Shown: positions 1 to 11,008 of the stretch, one piece after another
Layout of the letters: each line of letters starts with the position of its first letter
How positions within the stretch are numbered: the first letter of the stretch is position 1
Assembly (NCBI GenBank): GCA_947561715.1
Contig: OX387200.1
Span: 8,620,501-8,684,500, forward strand
Direction: 5' to 3'
Origin: Ascidia mentula
Taxonomy: Eukaryota > Chordata > Ascidiacea > Phlebobranchia > Ascidiidae
Length of the DNA: 64,000 nucleotides
Translations under genes and position numbers: made by a program
The notes under the pieces: generated by a model
The model's input: the letters and a program-made list of their open reading frames with translations, nothing else
The model's database searches: none
What the model was told of the DNA's origin: nothing

Positions 1-659
1 CTACTAATTTTAGGTGATCAAGTAAAAAAGGGGAGTTTTCTTACAAAGCAAAAAAGACGTAGTTCACAACCAGATTGGAGAAAATGTCAGTCTTGCGAAG
101 CTGACCAAGGTTAATTTCCATACAGTGCAAGAGCTGACTTATCACAATAATATCGCACGGGTATCGTATAACGAGGTGAATTATGAGTGATGTGCGTTAA
201 TGAATGAATGTAGGATAAAACAATTCAAAGAGATAAAATACATAACAATTCACTACATATCTTTGTCTTTCGGTATTCATCTATTACTACTTAGTATTTT
301 ATTTTTGGAATTTGTACATTAAATTAAGCGGCTGCAACAGGTAGGCTACGTATTTTGAACGTTTTGCGATATTGTTCTCTGGCTGATGGCACCAGACGTA
401 CATAAAACCCTGGAACATTGTTGATATTCATGTGACGACCAAAGTTATTCCAACATAGTGCTCCAGTGCATTTATCAACAGTTAGACACCATGTGATCTA
501 TTTGTTTTCGCGACGTTTCGAAAGGTAAACTGTCATGCGTCATTCGTCCCCGCAAACACAGAAAAAAATTAATAAAAAACTTCCCGTCACGCAGTATAGG
601 CGAGTGCAAAGAGTTTAGAGTAAATATCGAAAGCACCTGCGAATAAAGTGCATTACGCA

Positions 660-1640
660 ATAAATTTAGAAGCATGCAATCTTCAGACATAGGTAGAGAT
701 GCCAGTTTTTCTACGCTTTTATTATAAGCCTATTTTTGAACGTTTTTCTATTTTTAGGAATGCTCTACAAAGAGACAACACCCAGTGAAGAACAATCCAG
801 TTTAGGTTCGTCGTTCAAATCTGCGTCAGGGAAAAAGTATTTAAATATCAAGGAATTTAAACACCACATTGTACATTACATTTGTTTATGTTGTAAATAC
901 CACCTAGAATTTATCATTTGATTTTTTCATATAAATTTTATAATTCCGGTAATGAATTTTCTCCTTTTTGAAGTAACAACAACTTCATGCTGAAACATAC
1001 ACGTTTTGTATGTCGGCGTACGGTTTTTTATGTTTTGCCTTTGGGTGCAACGTTGTGTAATTAATTTCGTAACGAAAGCACTTTGCGTATAGAGTGCATT
1101 ACGCGGTAAATTTGGAAAAATGCAATCTTCAGACAAAGGTATAGATGCCATAGCAGTCTTTCTACCCTTTTATTATTGGCCCACTTTTAAAAGTTTTTTT
1201 TTGTATTTTAGATCCGCTCCTCAAAGAAAAAATACCCGATGAAGGACAATCCAGTTCAGGTTCGTATAGAGTTTAAATCTGCGTTAGGAAGAAATAGCAA
1301 AAAGTATTCAAATAACCACATTGTACATTGTGAGACCTATCTTTTGTAACATAACTTGTCATCACGCCCACGTCATCTTTTTGAAACGATCAAAAAAATG
1401 TTCCGCATAATTCAATACATTGAAAAGTCACTTTGCGTGAAGGAAATATTACCATAAACGTTTCTGCTGTTATGAATAATGTTTAAGAATGCAATCTTCA
1501 GACAAAGGTGGACACCAGCTTTTCTACGCTTTTATTATTGGTGCACTTTTGAAAGTTTTTCTATTGTATTTTAGAAACGCTCGTGAAAGAAAAAATTCCC
1601 GGTAAAGGACAATCCAGTTCAGGTTCGTTATAGAGTTCAA
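660..1640 (+). repeat. Three tandem ~400-bp units, each with a 48-bp cassette exon
   Basis: Three units share the intron motif 'gcaatcttcagacaaaggt' followed by a T-rich tract and an AG acceptor. Each has a 48-bp exon (758-805, 1212-1259, 1575-1622) and a GT donor starting gttcgt. Every exon is phase 1 at both ends, so any number can be included without shifting the frame. They encode MLYKETTPSEEQSSL, PLLKEKIPDEGQSSS and TLVKEKIPGKGQSSS. The duplicated locus near 8,195-8,335 has only one unit. The 54-bp exon 2 of paralogue 4 (K-PLLHK start) is the likely single-copy equivalent. Confidence 0.78.
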
Positions 1641-3701
1641 GTCTTCGCCAGGGAGAAATATTAGGGAATGTAAACACCACATTGTACATTGTGTAACCTA
1701 TCTTTGTAACTCACATAACTTCATCGAGCACTCGTCATTTTCTTGTAAAGTTAAAAAAAAATTCCTGCCAAATTCAGTACTTTAAACAGTCATTTTTACG
1801 TCAAGAAAAGTTTAGCAAAAGCATTTCTTCTGTCATGTTTAATGTTTAGTATTGCCGCAAAACGACAGGTGTGATATGTAACTATAATTATTGTTTTTCA
1901 GAGTTAAAACCCAAGGAAAAAAGTTCGGCAAAGAAGAAGGCCGCTTTTTTGGACAGAGAAGTTGTGGTATAGTAAAAATTTTATAATTACGTTTTATAAG
2001 GTTTATGCAGCTTTTTGGTTGCATGAAACAACGCTGCAGGTAGTAATGATTAGTGATATACAAACAAGGAATTCCTGAATATAAAACAATTTTTTATCAC
2101 GCTTGTCATCCGCACCATGTTTGGCATCCGCACAAAATGTTTCCATATTTGCAACAGTGAGAATAGTCCCACAGGTTGTAAAACACTGGTTCACTGTGAT
2201 TGATTTGAGCGCTGATTAAAAAAACACGCGGGCGGAATTGAGTTAGAGTAACATCAAATTAGATATCATTTCGTAAAACTGCTGCGTAACTGTTAAATCT
2301 GCGACATCGTAATCGCGCACAAAATGCAATTTTATGCATAAAACTACTGTCCGCTCAACGTAAAGTTGCTTTTTGCTGGACATTTTACCACTCATTATGT
2401 GTTTTGTTCAGATACACAATCCTGAAGATGTGGACAATATGGCATTGCTAAACACACTCCTGGAAAGGTTCACTAACAATTACTGGAAATGGCAAAAGAG
2501 GGCCAAACTATTTAAGGGTGCAAACCTCTCCGTCACAATTCTTCTTATCGTTATTCAACTAGTCCAGGTAATAACCCTTCATCAAAAATTTTACAAATAA
2601 AAAAGCATTACCAATTATCTTAATTAGGCAACACAAATGCAAAACTCACGCGTTCCGTGGTAAATTTTGTGTATTTATAGGTTTCTATCTTCCAAGTGAC
2701 CACTTTGGATGCCAACACCAAGAGCACTATTGCCACAATTTTACCAGCAGTTACTGGTGCAGTCCTTGCGGTACAGCAGAAGTTGAAGTGGTCTGAGAAG
2801 GCGGACAAAGCCAAGAAAAGTGCGTGTTGTTAACCTAAACTCGATACAACTTCGGGCAAACATGATGCAAAAATCATGTTTGCCTAAAATTCGAATCTTC
2901 CCTATCTACAACGGTGTCGAAAGCACCATAGAAAAGTACAAAGTTGCATACAAAATGCAGCGCGAATTATTTTCATGGTTTTGATGAGCGGCAACCAACT
3001 TCTTTATGGAGCAACTCTTGGTATTAAAAAAAGTTTAGGACGCAGCACACAAAGCATTACGCAATATAAGCACTGGTTTCTGTGAAGTATGTTACAAATA
3101 TTGTAAAAGTAATCCAGTTCAGGACGTCATTTTGGTATGAAAAATTTGGTATGAAACGAAGTGCTGATGAATATCAAATATTTCCAATAAACTTTTTATT
3201 TTGTTTTTTTTGTAAATATCAAAAGATCAACAACTGATCTTTTCATGTAACTTAAATTTTATCGATCCGGTGAAAAATTTTCTATTTTCTAAATTAACAA
3301 CAACTTCCTGCTAAACGTTTTGCATGTCGGCGTATTGTTTTTAATTTAATCTGTTCTTCTGGCACATATAAAAAAACGTAACTTTATTCCGACGTTTCGC
3401 CTGTTATCCAACAAGGCTTCCCGGGTAATGAGACAGGTACAGCACACAACTAACGCCAAAAAACGTGCCAACACGAATTGCAGATTATTAAGTTACAATA
3501 TGCCTGGCAGCAACAGGAACATTATATTGTTTTTAATGTTTTGCTTTAGGTGCAACGTTGTGCAATAAATTTCGAAGTCAAGCTCAATACAGGTTGGACG
3601 TCGTGGAGGCTGGTGGTCGATTGGACGACTCTGTTAAGTTGTGGAATGTTTCGATGAGAATGGAAACAACCGAACTACCCGCATTTCTAATGGCGTATTA
3701 G
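758..3701 (+). CDS. SLATT-like two-transmembrane protein, paralogue 1
   Basis: Exons 758-805, 1212-1259, 1575-1622 (three copies of a 48-bp phase-1 cassette), 1902-1966, 2412-2567, 2681-2819 and 3550-3701. If translation starts at the ATG inside the first cassette (760), the product is 217 aa. An alternative is a tiny upstream exon at 183-195 (M-S-D-V). The N-terminus is acidic and Ser-rich, then Lys-rich (KKKAAFL). The core begins IHNPEDVDNMALL; a basic YWKWQKRAKLFK stretch precedes TM1 (NLSVTILLIVIQLVQV). TM2 (IATILPAVTGAVLAVQ) is followed by KWSEKADKAKK and a C-terminal helix YRLDVVEAGGRLDDSVKLWN. The positive charges predict both termini in the cytosol. The order of helix, two TMs and helix resembles the SLATT 2TM effector fold; this is inferred from layout, not from a search. 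In the core exons it differs from paralogue 3 at only about 10 positions. Function unknown. Confidence 0.72.
3380..3432 (-). other. Degenerate hammerhead-like hairpin
   Basis: On the minus strand a strong hairpin (GCCTTGTT, loop, AACAGGC) is followed immediately by GAAACGTC. This matches the stem II/GAAA half of a hammerhead ribozyme. The CUGAUGA box that should precede stem II reads CCGGGAA, so the catalytic core is absent. It could be a decayed relative of the ribozyme-bearing repeats elsewhere in the window, or simply a hairpin. Confidence 0.3.
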
Positions 3702-4300
3702 TGAAAGAGAATACTTGATATGTTTGCTATAGAAATGCTCATACAACTTGTAGTATATTATGTGATACGTAGAAATGTTTATATAAAGCATTGTAGTCTG
3801 GATGTTAAGTATATATAAGTCTGGATGTCTTGTTTTATTTATTTTTGTTGCTTTTAGATGGCGTATAAGCGAAATATATAACTTATATTCTGTATCTCAG
3901 CTGATTGTGTAATAATCTAAATAGCAGTCCTAGCAGTATACACGTGTTTTGTTTGGTCTTTCCAAACGCATTGCACAATGTGTATCATTACGACTATAAT
4001 ATAGCTTATTACAGTGATTCCCAACTTTTTTTGTGGTTGCGACCACTTGGGGGTAAAACAATTTAGACTTGTACCACCTAGTTGAGTGTTACAAAGTAAC
4101 CTAGGGGATGAAGTAACAAACATTTTGAGATCACTTACGATTTTTTAAATTCGAACTATTTCTGCAAATTACGGAGCTACGCGTACCACCGGTCGGAAAA
4201 CATTGTTACATCAGCATTTCTCCAATGGTTCCCAAGTTTCAGAAACCGGTGAGGTACTAATCCCTAGCAAAATGTACCACAACGATCCATTAAGAAATAT

Positions 4301-5742
4301 TTAGATGACTGGAATGGCGGATCTAGTGGGGTTTAGGTGTCAAAACACTCCCCTCGGCAGTTTGGTATATTGTTTTGAGGAATGTAAGACTGTGGTCGAA
4401 CACTTGGGCCCCGCATTCACCGTTTTCGAAATAATTATTTCTGCAGCAATTTCAACACAACAACTACAAAAGTTGTGTTTTTTATTGTCACAATGCATAG
4501 AAATCAACACAAATTACATGTGAAAAATAGCTTTCAACAACTATTTTAATATTTGTTGATTGTTCGCATATATTTATCTTCGACTGCGGAAATATCGATT
4601 TCTTTGTGTATATAAGAAGTGCAAGGCCAACGTTCCTGCCCCGTTGTACTTCGCAGATATGTCTTTAATCAGTGAAGATTAGAAAATGATCGTTCAGCAG
4701 AAGTAGTTGTTGTTGGAAGCGTCCAGAATATCTAAAAAAGTAAAAACGGTTTGATGTATTGCCTAACTAGATCATTAATTATGTTACTGTTGTTACCCTT
4801 TGCAATTTCAGTATTTTTGGAAACATCCGAGGATGGTAACTATTGAGTGTACTCTCAATGTTGAAAGGTAAATCAGCAATTGTTTGCTAATTTTGCAGGA
4901 AAATCTGGCGTACTCTTGTGCAAAGCAAAACCGTTTTCAAGACAACCGCGTCCCTTTCAAAGCTTGTTTGGAATGTACTAATCCAGTGCAGAGTAGTGTT
5001 TAACAAGTAGTTTATCATCCTTATTTATTTATTATAATGTTTTTGTCTACCTAAATCATCATACAAAAATATGGAGAAAAGTTACAAAACGAATGCCTCA
5101 GAAAACTGGGTGAAGTGGGTTTTCTTTATATTCCGCGTACATTTTGCTATGTAGTGGTCATTTCAAGTCAAATACAAAAATTGAAAATCATTATTGGTTT
5201 GTTACGGTTTATTGATTACAGATTAAGCACGTTTTCATTCATCTTTCCTAATATTTGCCGAATACGAGCGGAGACCACAAAGTATAAACAAAAAAAAAAC
5301 TTTAAACAGACTGCAACAAGATTTTGCAATTTACCAGCGAAGTTTTTGGTCAATTTGATTACTTACATTTAAATCCCCAACAACGCAGATGTTTTTTCTC
5401 CAGGCATCTAAAAACAAAAACTGGTATTTGTTGAAACGTTTGACGGTATGTCTGTAATTAATAACACATATCCGTTGCACGATTTTTTTGCACGCGCCAA
5501 GCAGTTTTACTGAAACGGGTCGAATGTTGGGCAAGTGTCCGAAACATATTGCACAGAAATATAATGGGATATTGCACAGTTTGGTAATTTTAGTTGTCAC
5601 CCATTTCCAGCAGACTGGAAGTGCGGACGGATGGAAGAGGAAACTGAACTGACTGTAATTTGCAGCTCTGAGAAGGTAGGAAATCTTCGGTATTATTTCT
5701 TTATATAACAAGTGACTTTCTCGAAAACTAATCTTGATATAA
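4301..5742. other. Intergenic stretch with no supported gene
   Basis: This spacer separates paralogue 1 from the divergent paralogue 2. A TATA-like stretch (tatataagaag, near 4,610) could belong to a promoter, but no splice-consistent exon links it to the exons at 5,743 onward. Open frames on both strands here have no recognisable domain. Confidence 0.4.
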
Positions 5743-6824
5743 ATGTCTCGTCGCAGAATGTCAGATTGTCATACATTTTGCTCCTACGTATAGTGGAGAT
5801 ATTTCGTGCTAATTTCTTATCTAATTTTTTATCCACAAAAAAACAACAGTTTGTCTTAGAATACTTCCACACCACCAAAAGAGTCACTATCCTTAGCTGT
5901 AACAACTGTGAACGAACAACTCAACAAAGCGATTCATGTGGTAAAGGTCACCAAGTGGAAGTTTGTGTCAATACCTCTTAGCCTTATTGTTTTGCAGTTA
6001 CTGCAGGTACATTTGAATTTATTGCTTCTAATAGTGTGTACAAATTTGTTGAGGTAAATTTAGGACTTTTTATACGTAATTTGGTACCTTATGTACTGCT
6101 GTACTAATCTTCTTTGTAGTAATATATCATGTAAAATTAATGCAGATGATCCTGATTCAAACTGCAACCATTCCCGAAGAAGAATCAAAATGGTTATTTA
6201 CAGGGTTTAGCATCATCACAATTGGATTTAAACTATTGGAAGAACTATGGCCATTTAGAAAACAGTACATTGCTGCGAAGAAAGGTATGCAGTTGCAAAA
6301 AATGTTGCTCAGCGCCATTTTTGTAAAAGCAATTTTTATTCGATCCACTGATGCGACCATTTATTCACGCTAATAATATGAAAAGAATAGCCTGCATGTC
6401 TTTTAAGTCATAGGTGATTTTTGGTTTCGGCCAACTTACGTTTTTTGACGACCCCTAAACCAACAGTTTGAGAAGGCTTGGGTTAGCATGCCAGTTTTTT
6501 GATGCTTAAGTTCAAAAAGTCTATATACTTTATAAGTGTTACAAGTACTGCAAAATTCCGCAATCGCTCAGTTTTTACAATGCACGGTATTCATAATAAC
6601 ACGCTTGACATGTCTTGGGTCTTTCCATGGGCTCTAGGACTGACACGAAAAATGTGAATACATAATTTACTTTCGCAGACGTGCCACCGCTTTGGGAAGT
6701 CAAACATAAAATGGAATACACGCACATGGCAACCATCTCTGGAGGTAAAGTGGTCGACACCGAGGAGATGTTACTTCAGATCTTGTCTTCAAATGTTTGC
6801 CGTGAAAAAACAATTTCTTCTTAA
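5743..6824 (+). CDS. SLATT-like two-transmembrane protein, divergent paralogue 2
   Basis: Proposed exons 5743-5787, 5860-6006, 6146-6284 and 6679-6824 give 158 aa. The TM2 exon is 139 bp with entry phase 0 and exit phase 1, as in every other family member, which is strong evidence of common descent although the sequence has drifted. The TM1 exon encodes VVKVTKWKFVSIPLSLIVLQ, the TM2 exon WLFTGFSIITIGFKLLEELW then KKG, and the last exon KMEYTHMATISGGKVVDTEEML, aligning with the YRL...AGG...D pattern. The WN motif and the terminal PAFLMAY are absent; the protein ends VCREKTISS. The 15-codon first exon (M-S-R-R-R start, gtatag donor) is the least certain part. It lies between two near-identical relatives yet is much more diverged than either. 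Function unknown. Confidence 0.62.
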
Positions 6825-7629
6825 AGTTTTTGTGCAGTCTTTGTGCAGGAATGGTTAGAGATGTTGTACTTTTGCCGTTTGTCGCCGTAGGTTTCAATAA
6901 CTGCGTTGCCACAGCGATAATCTTTATCAGTGACGTAGTGTCAAGGTCAACGCCTGCAATCTCTCACTATTCCTTCAAGTGCTATGCTGTTTATCCCTTT
7001 TACATGTTGGCTTCCACGATTACACCAGCTTTTGGCGAGTGTCTCCTATTTTGCAACTGGTTGAAACCAATAGTTAGTTTCACAATCTTTGCATCTGATT
7101 GTCAGTTTGTGAGCCATTTTACATTTATAATTATTGTTGTATGTTGGTTTTTAAACTGCTTTGTTTGTGTTTTTGGTAATACCGATGATGCCTGTAAATA
7201 CAGGCAAAATATATATATATTGACAAATTCAAACAAATGACTTAGGTTCACTTGCAGGAATTGTTGTAAAACATGTTACTGCTTCTTTGTTGGCCATAAA
7301 GAAAACAAAGGATTCAAAGTTTACAAACTTTCTTTTAATGGTTGTATCTGTAGAATTTATGTTATGTTAACTGTGTTATAACACAAAACCTAACCATGAC
7401 TCACAAATGACTCCCACACTGTTTAATTATAGTAATTACTGGGTAGTATTAAAATTAGTGAAACATGCAATAAACATATGTCAATTTAAAGGAAGTAAAT
7501 CCGATGATGCGTATTGAGACATTTCAATATATATTTACATAGACTCATTTTTAAAGGCGTGTTGGCCAGGTAAGGATTCCATAAAGCTATAACGTGGATA
7601 GCAAAGAATCTTATAACTCAGGCAAGCGT
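6825..7629. other. Intergenic stretch, probably 3' UTR of paralogue 2
   Basis: AT-rich. The open frame of about 136 codons at 6,830-7,240 (+) is hydrophobic but matches no family exon and no domain I know. No RNA gene or clear repeat was seen. Confidence 0.4.
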
Positions 7630-8281
7630 AAAATTTCAGTCTTGCGAAGCTGACCGAGATTAATTTTTATCTCGTGCGAGAGCTGACTTGTCACAATAAT
7701 ATCGCACGAGTATCGTGACGAGGCGAATCATGAGTGATTTCCGTTAATGATTGAGGTTAAAACAATTAAAAGCGACAAAGTACATTACAGTTCACTACAT
7801 ATCTTTGCCGTTCTGTATTTAACTACTTACCATTTTATTTTTGGAATTTATACATTAAATAAAGCGGGTTTAACAGGTAGGCTACGTAGTTTGTACGTTT
7901 TTCGATGTTGTTCTCTAACTAAAAGCCCTACAAAGTTGTTGATATTTATGTAACGACGAAATCTATTCAAACATGGTGGTCCAGTGCATTTATAAACAGT
8001 TAGTCACCATGTGACCTATATGCTTTTGCGACGTCATGAAAGGTAAACTATCATCATGTGTGGTTCGTCACCGAAAATACACAAAAAAAATAAAAAATAA
8101 CTTCCCGTCACAGAGTATAGGCGAGTGCAGAACGTTTAGAGTGTATATCGAAAGCACCTGTGAATAAAGTGCATTACGCGATAAATTTAGAAGAATGCAA
8201 TCTTCAGACAAAGGTATAGATGCTAGTTTTTCTACGGTTTCGTTATTGGCCTACTTTTAAAAGTTTTTTATTGTATTTTAG

Positions 8282-10158
8282 AACTGCTTGTCAAAGAAGT
8301 AATACCTGGTGAAGAACAATCCAGTTCAGGTTCTTTGTTCAAATATGCGCCAGGGAAAAATGGTAAAAAACATAACATTGTACATAGTGTAACCTATCTT
8401 TGTAACTCACATAACTTCATCAAGCAAAAAATTATAATGAAAAGTCATTTTTACGTGAAGGAAAGTTTAGCAAAAACGTTTCTGCTGTTATTATAATATA
8501 AGCAAAGTGGAGCCAATAATATGAATAGTATAAGCTGCAAACAGATGGTCACTGTTTCGACCTAAAAGATCTCATCAGTGCAGCTAGTGTGACTTTCAGA
8601 CAACTTTGCTGACCAAACGGCCAAGCAAAGACTTCCACTTTGTGGGGATGAGACCTTTAAGGTCGAAACAGTGGCCATATGTCTGCAGCTTACACAATTG
8701 TCAACATAATGTTTAGCATTGCCGCAAAACGACAGATATATTACATAACTCTATTTAATGTTTTTCAGAGTTAAAACCCAAGGAGAAGAGTTTGGCAAAG
8801 AAGAAGGCCGCTTTTTTAGACAGAGAAGTTGTGGTATAGTAGAAGTTTATAATTACAGTTTGTTACATAATCAGGGGTCTCGAAACTCCAAAATTAAACT
8901 ATCAGATTATGATTTTTTTTAAATCGGCGAATGCCATGGTAAGGTCATTAATTTTGGTAAATGTTGTTCAAGTAGTCTAAAACTCATACCGTACGCCTAC
9001 GAAGGTCGCTTGAATAAAAACGGTTGTAAGCAGCCTTTCGGTCGCATGAAACAACGCTGCAGGTAGTTATGATAAGCAAGACACAAACAGGAAGTTCCTG
9101 AACTAAAACAACTATTTACCACGCAATTGCCATCCGCACAATATATTCTCATATCGGCAACAGTGCGAATAGTTTTATGCATTAAACTAACTGTTTGCTT
9201 AACGTAAGGTTGCGTTTTGCCGGACATTTTGCAACTTATTGCGTGTTTTATTCAGATACACAATCCTGAAGATGTGGACAATATGGCATTGCTAAATACC
9301 CTCCTGGGAAGATTCACTAACAGTTACTGGAAATGGCGAAAGCGAGCCAAAGTATTCAAGTGCGCAAACCTCTCCGTCACCATTCTTCTCATCGTTATTC
9401 AAGTAGTTCAGGTAATGAACTTCAGCACATAATTACAAAGATCTTAAATTACTTACATTATACACACTACCAAAATGCAAAACTCCTGCGGCAGGTTGGT
9501 GATGGGTTTATTTTTTTTATATTTATAGGTTTCTATCTTCCAAGTGACCACCTTGGATGCCAACACCAAGGACACTATTGCCACAATTTTACCAGCAGTG
9601 ACTGGTGCGGTCCTTGCGCTGCAGCAGAAGTTAAAGTGGTCTGAGAAGGCAGACAAAGCCAAGAAAAGTGCGTGTTATTAACCTAAACTCGATACAACTT
9701 AATGTAAAAATCAAATTTGCCTAAAATTATGATTTCCAATATCCATAACGGTTTCAAAAGCACCATTGAAAAGCCCACAGCTTTATCCCAAATGCAGCGC
9801 GAATTATTTTTGTGGTTTTGGCGAACGGCAACCAACTCCCATTTCAGAACGCCGTTTTGGTACAAAAAATGTTGCTGGTACGGAGTTCTGGTAGGAAACC
9901 AAGTGCTTATGAATACCAAATAGTTGTAATAAACTTTATGTTTAATTTATTTTGGAACGTTTTATATAAACATGTCGGCGTATCGTTTTTGATGTTTTGC
10001 TTTTAGGTGCAACGCTTTGTAAGAAATTTCGAAGTCAAGCTCAATACAGGTTGGACGTCATGGAGGCTGGTGGTCGATTGGACGACTCTGTTAAGTTATG
10101 GAATGTTTCGATGAGAATGGAAACAACCGAACTTCCCGCATTTCTAATGGCGTATTAG
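8282..10158 (+). CDS. SLATT-like two-transmembrane protein, paralogue 3
   Basis: Exons 8282-8329 (cassette), 8769-8833, 9256-9411, 9529-9667 and 10007-10158, all with GT-AG borders and the family phases (1,1,0,0,1). The initiating exon is not certain. A 13-bp candidate at 7730-7742 (M-S-D-F, phase 1) is conserved in position with 183-195 in the duplicate copy. The encoded core runs from IHNPEDVDNMALLNTLLG through KRAKVFKCANLSVTILLIV (TM1), TIATILPAVTGAVLALQ (TM2) and KWSEKADKAKK to YRLDVMEAGGRLDDSVKLWN, ending ELPAFLMAY. It is nearly identical to paralogue 1 and so is a recent duplicate. The intron between the cassette and the next exon contains the inverted-repeat/hammerhead insertion at 8,531-8,692. 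Confidence 0.74.
8533..8585 (-). ncRNA. Hammerhead ribozyme-like motif (complete core and three stems)
   Basis: Read on the minus strand: stem I AGCTGCA (8585-8579), CTGATGA box (8578-8572), stem II GATCT-TTT-AGGTC (8571-8559), GAA (8558-8556), stem III ACAG...CTGT (8555-8552 with 8544-8541), then U at 8540 and the returning stem I strand TGCAGCT (8539-8533). The cleavage triplet would be GUU, within the allowed NUH class. Helix III is only 4 bp, like the short type I hammerheads known from Penelope-like elements and retrozymes. All invariant core bases are present. Activity cannot be judged from sequence alone. Confidence 0.62.
8640..8690 (+). other. Degenerate hammerhead-like motif, opposite arm
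   Basis: The plus strand reads GGGATGA, stem II GACCTTTAAGGTC, GAAACA, TGTC and TGCAGC. The stem II hairpin, GAAA and cleavage-side strand are preserved. The first bases of the CUGAUGA box and the 5' strand of stem I are not. It is the inverted partner of the complete motif at 8,533-8,585. Confidence 0.45.
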
Positions 10159-11008
10159 TGAAAGAGAGTTTATTTGATATATTTCCTTTTGAAACGCTCG
10201 TTCTCGCTATTCCTCTGCTTGCCCCTTTTGGTTGACTCAATACACGTATTTTATTTGGTCTTTCCAAACGCAATGCACAATGTGTACCATTACGACTATA
10301 ATATATTATGATAGCACTTCTCCAGTGGTTTCCAATTTTCAGAAAACGGTGAGGCACCAATCACTAATAAAATGTTCCATAACGATGAATCAAAAATTTC
10401 AATAAAGCCTCCGTTAAGCTTTCGACGCCCAAGCAACATCAAAATAACGCAGTAGTGCGTTGCGACGCCACATTTAGTAACCTCTGCGTATACGCCTTTC
10501 TTATTATGTCTGTATTTATACCGCAAACTATAAGATTTGAAATATTTTTAATTGACGCATTGTTTGTTAAAGCACGATTTATATACAGTAGTAAGAATTC
10601 AGTGTGGTTTCATGCAATACAAGTGTGAAATTTGCACATGATCATGTGTTACTATGCTTAATGTGGAATTTACACACTAACTTCAAGTAAATTTGCATTG
10701 CGAAACAATCGCGTAATGGGAAAATAGTTTCTGTTGTTTTCCGTATTTGTTCCCCTGTGTTAAAAAACGCATTTCGATTAGGTTTCACGCCATTCACGGG
10801 TTTGGGAATCGAGCGACGAAACCCTTCCGCTACAACTTCACCACACAGAAAAACATAAACCTCGAAATGCCCAATGTAACATATGTTCTTCTACTTTTGT
10901 TTTGTTTGGATTTCCATGTTAGAGAACTGGACTTGCAGAGGCCTTGATCGCTTGGTAAAAGCGTTCTAGACTTTTAACTAACTAGAAGGAATACCATTAA
11001 CTGGTGCA

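Larger units (their letters stand above)
60..4300. repeat. Segmental duplication block, left copy (partner about 7,630-10,390)
   Basis: The sequence from about 60 onward (for example 'agtcttgcgaagctgacc') recurs near 7,637 with the same order of landmarks: the atgagtgat stretch, the 48-bp cassette exon, the 65-, 156-, 139- and 152-bp coding exons, and a shared 3' flank (the 'tttggtctttccaaacgca' stretch near 3,951 and 10,255, and the 'ggtgaggyac' stretch near 4,248 and 10,349). The left copy is longer because its cassette-exon unit is repeated three times. The right copy carries a short inverted-repeat insertion that the left lacks. A divergent family member lies between the two copies. This is a host duplication. 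Its exact ends were not resolved by eye. Confidence 0.8.
8531..8692. mobile_element. Short inverted-repeat (MITE-like) insertion in an intron of paralogue 3
   Basis: The ends are inverted copies: 'taagctgcaaacagatggtc' at 8,531 faces 'gtctgcagcttaca' at 8,681, with the inner arms ctgtttcgacct/aggtcgaaacag also complementary. The corresponding intron of paralogue 1 lacks this sequence, so it inserted after the duplication or was lost from the other copy. Both arms contain hammerhead-type motifs in opposite orientation. Confidence 0.65.

Noticed and set aside
5331-5711. Minus-strand open frame of 126 codons starting MLYKEIIP, similar to the cassette peptide
   Set aside because: The similarity is limited to a few residues on the opposite strand, without the flanking intron motifs of the cassette.
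6830-7240. Hydrophobic plus-strand open frame of 136 codons
   Set aside because: It overlaps the likely 3' UTR of paralogue 2, has no family motif and no splice links.
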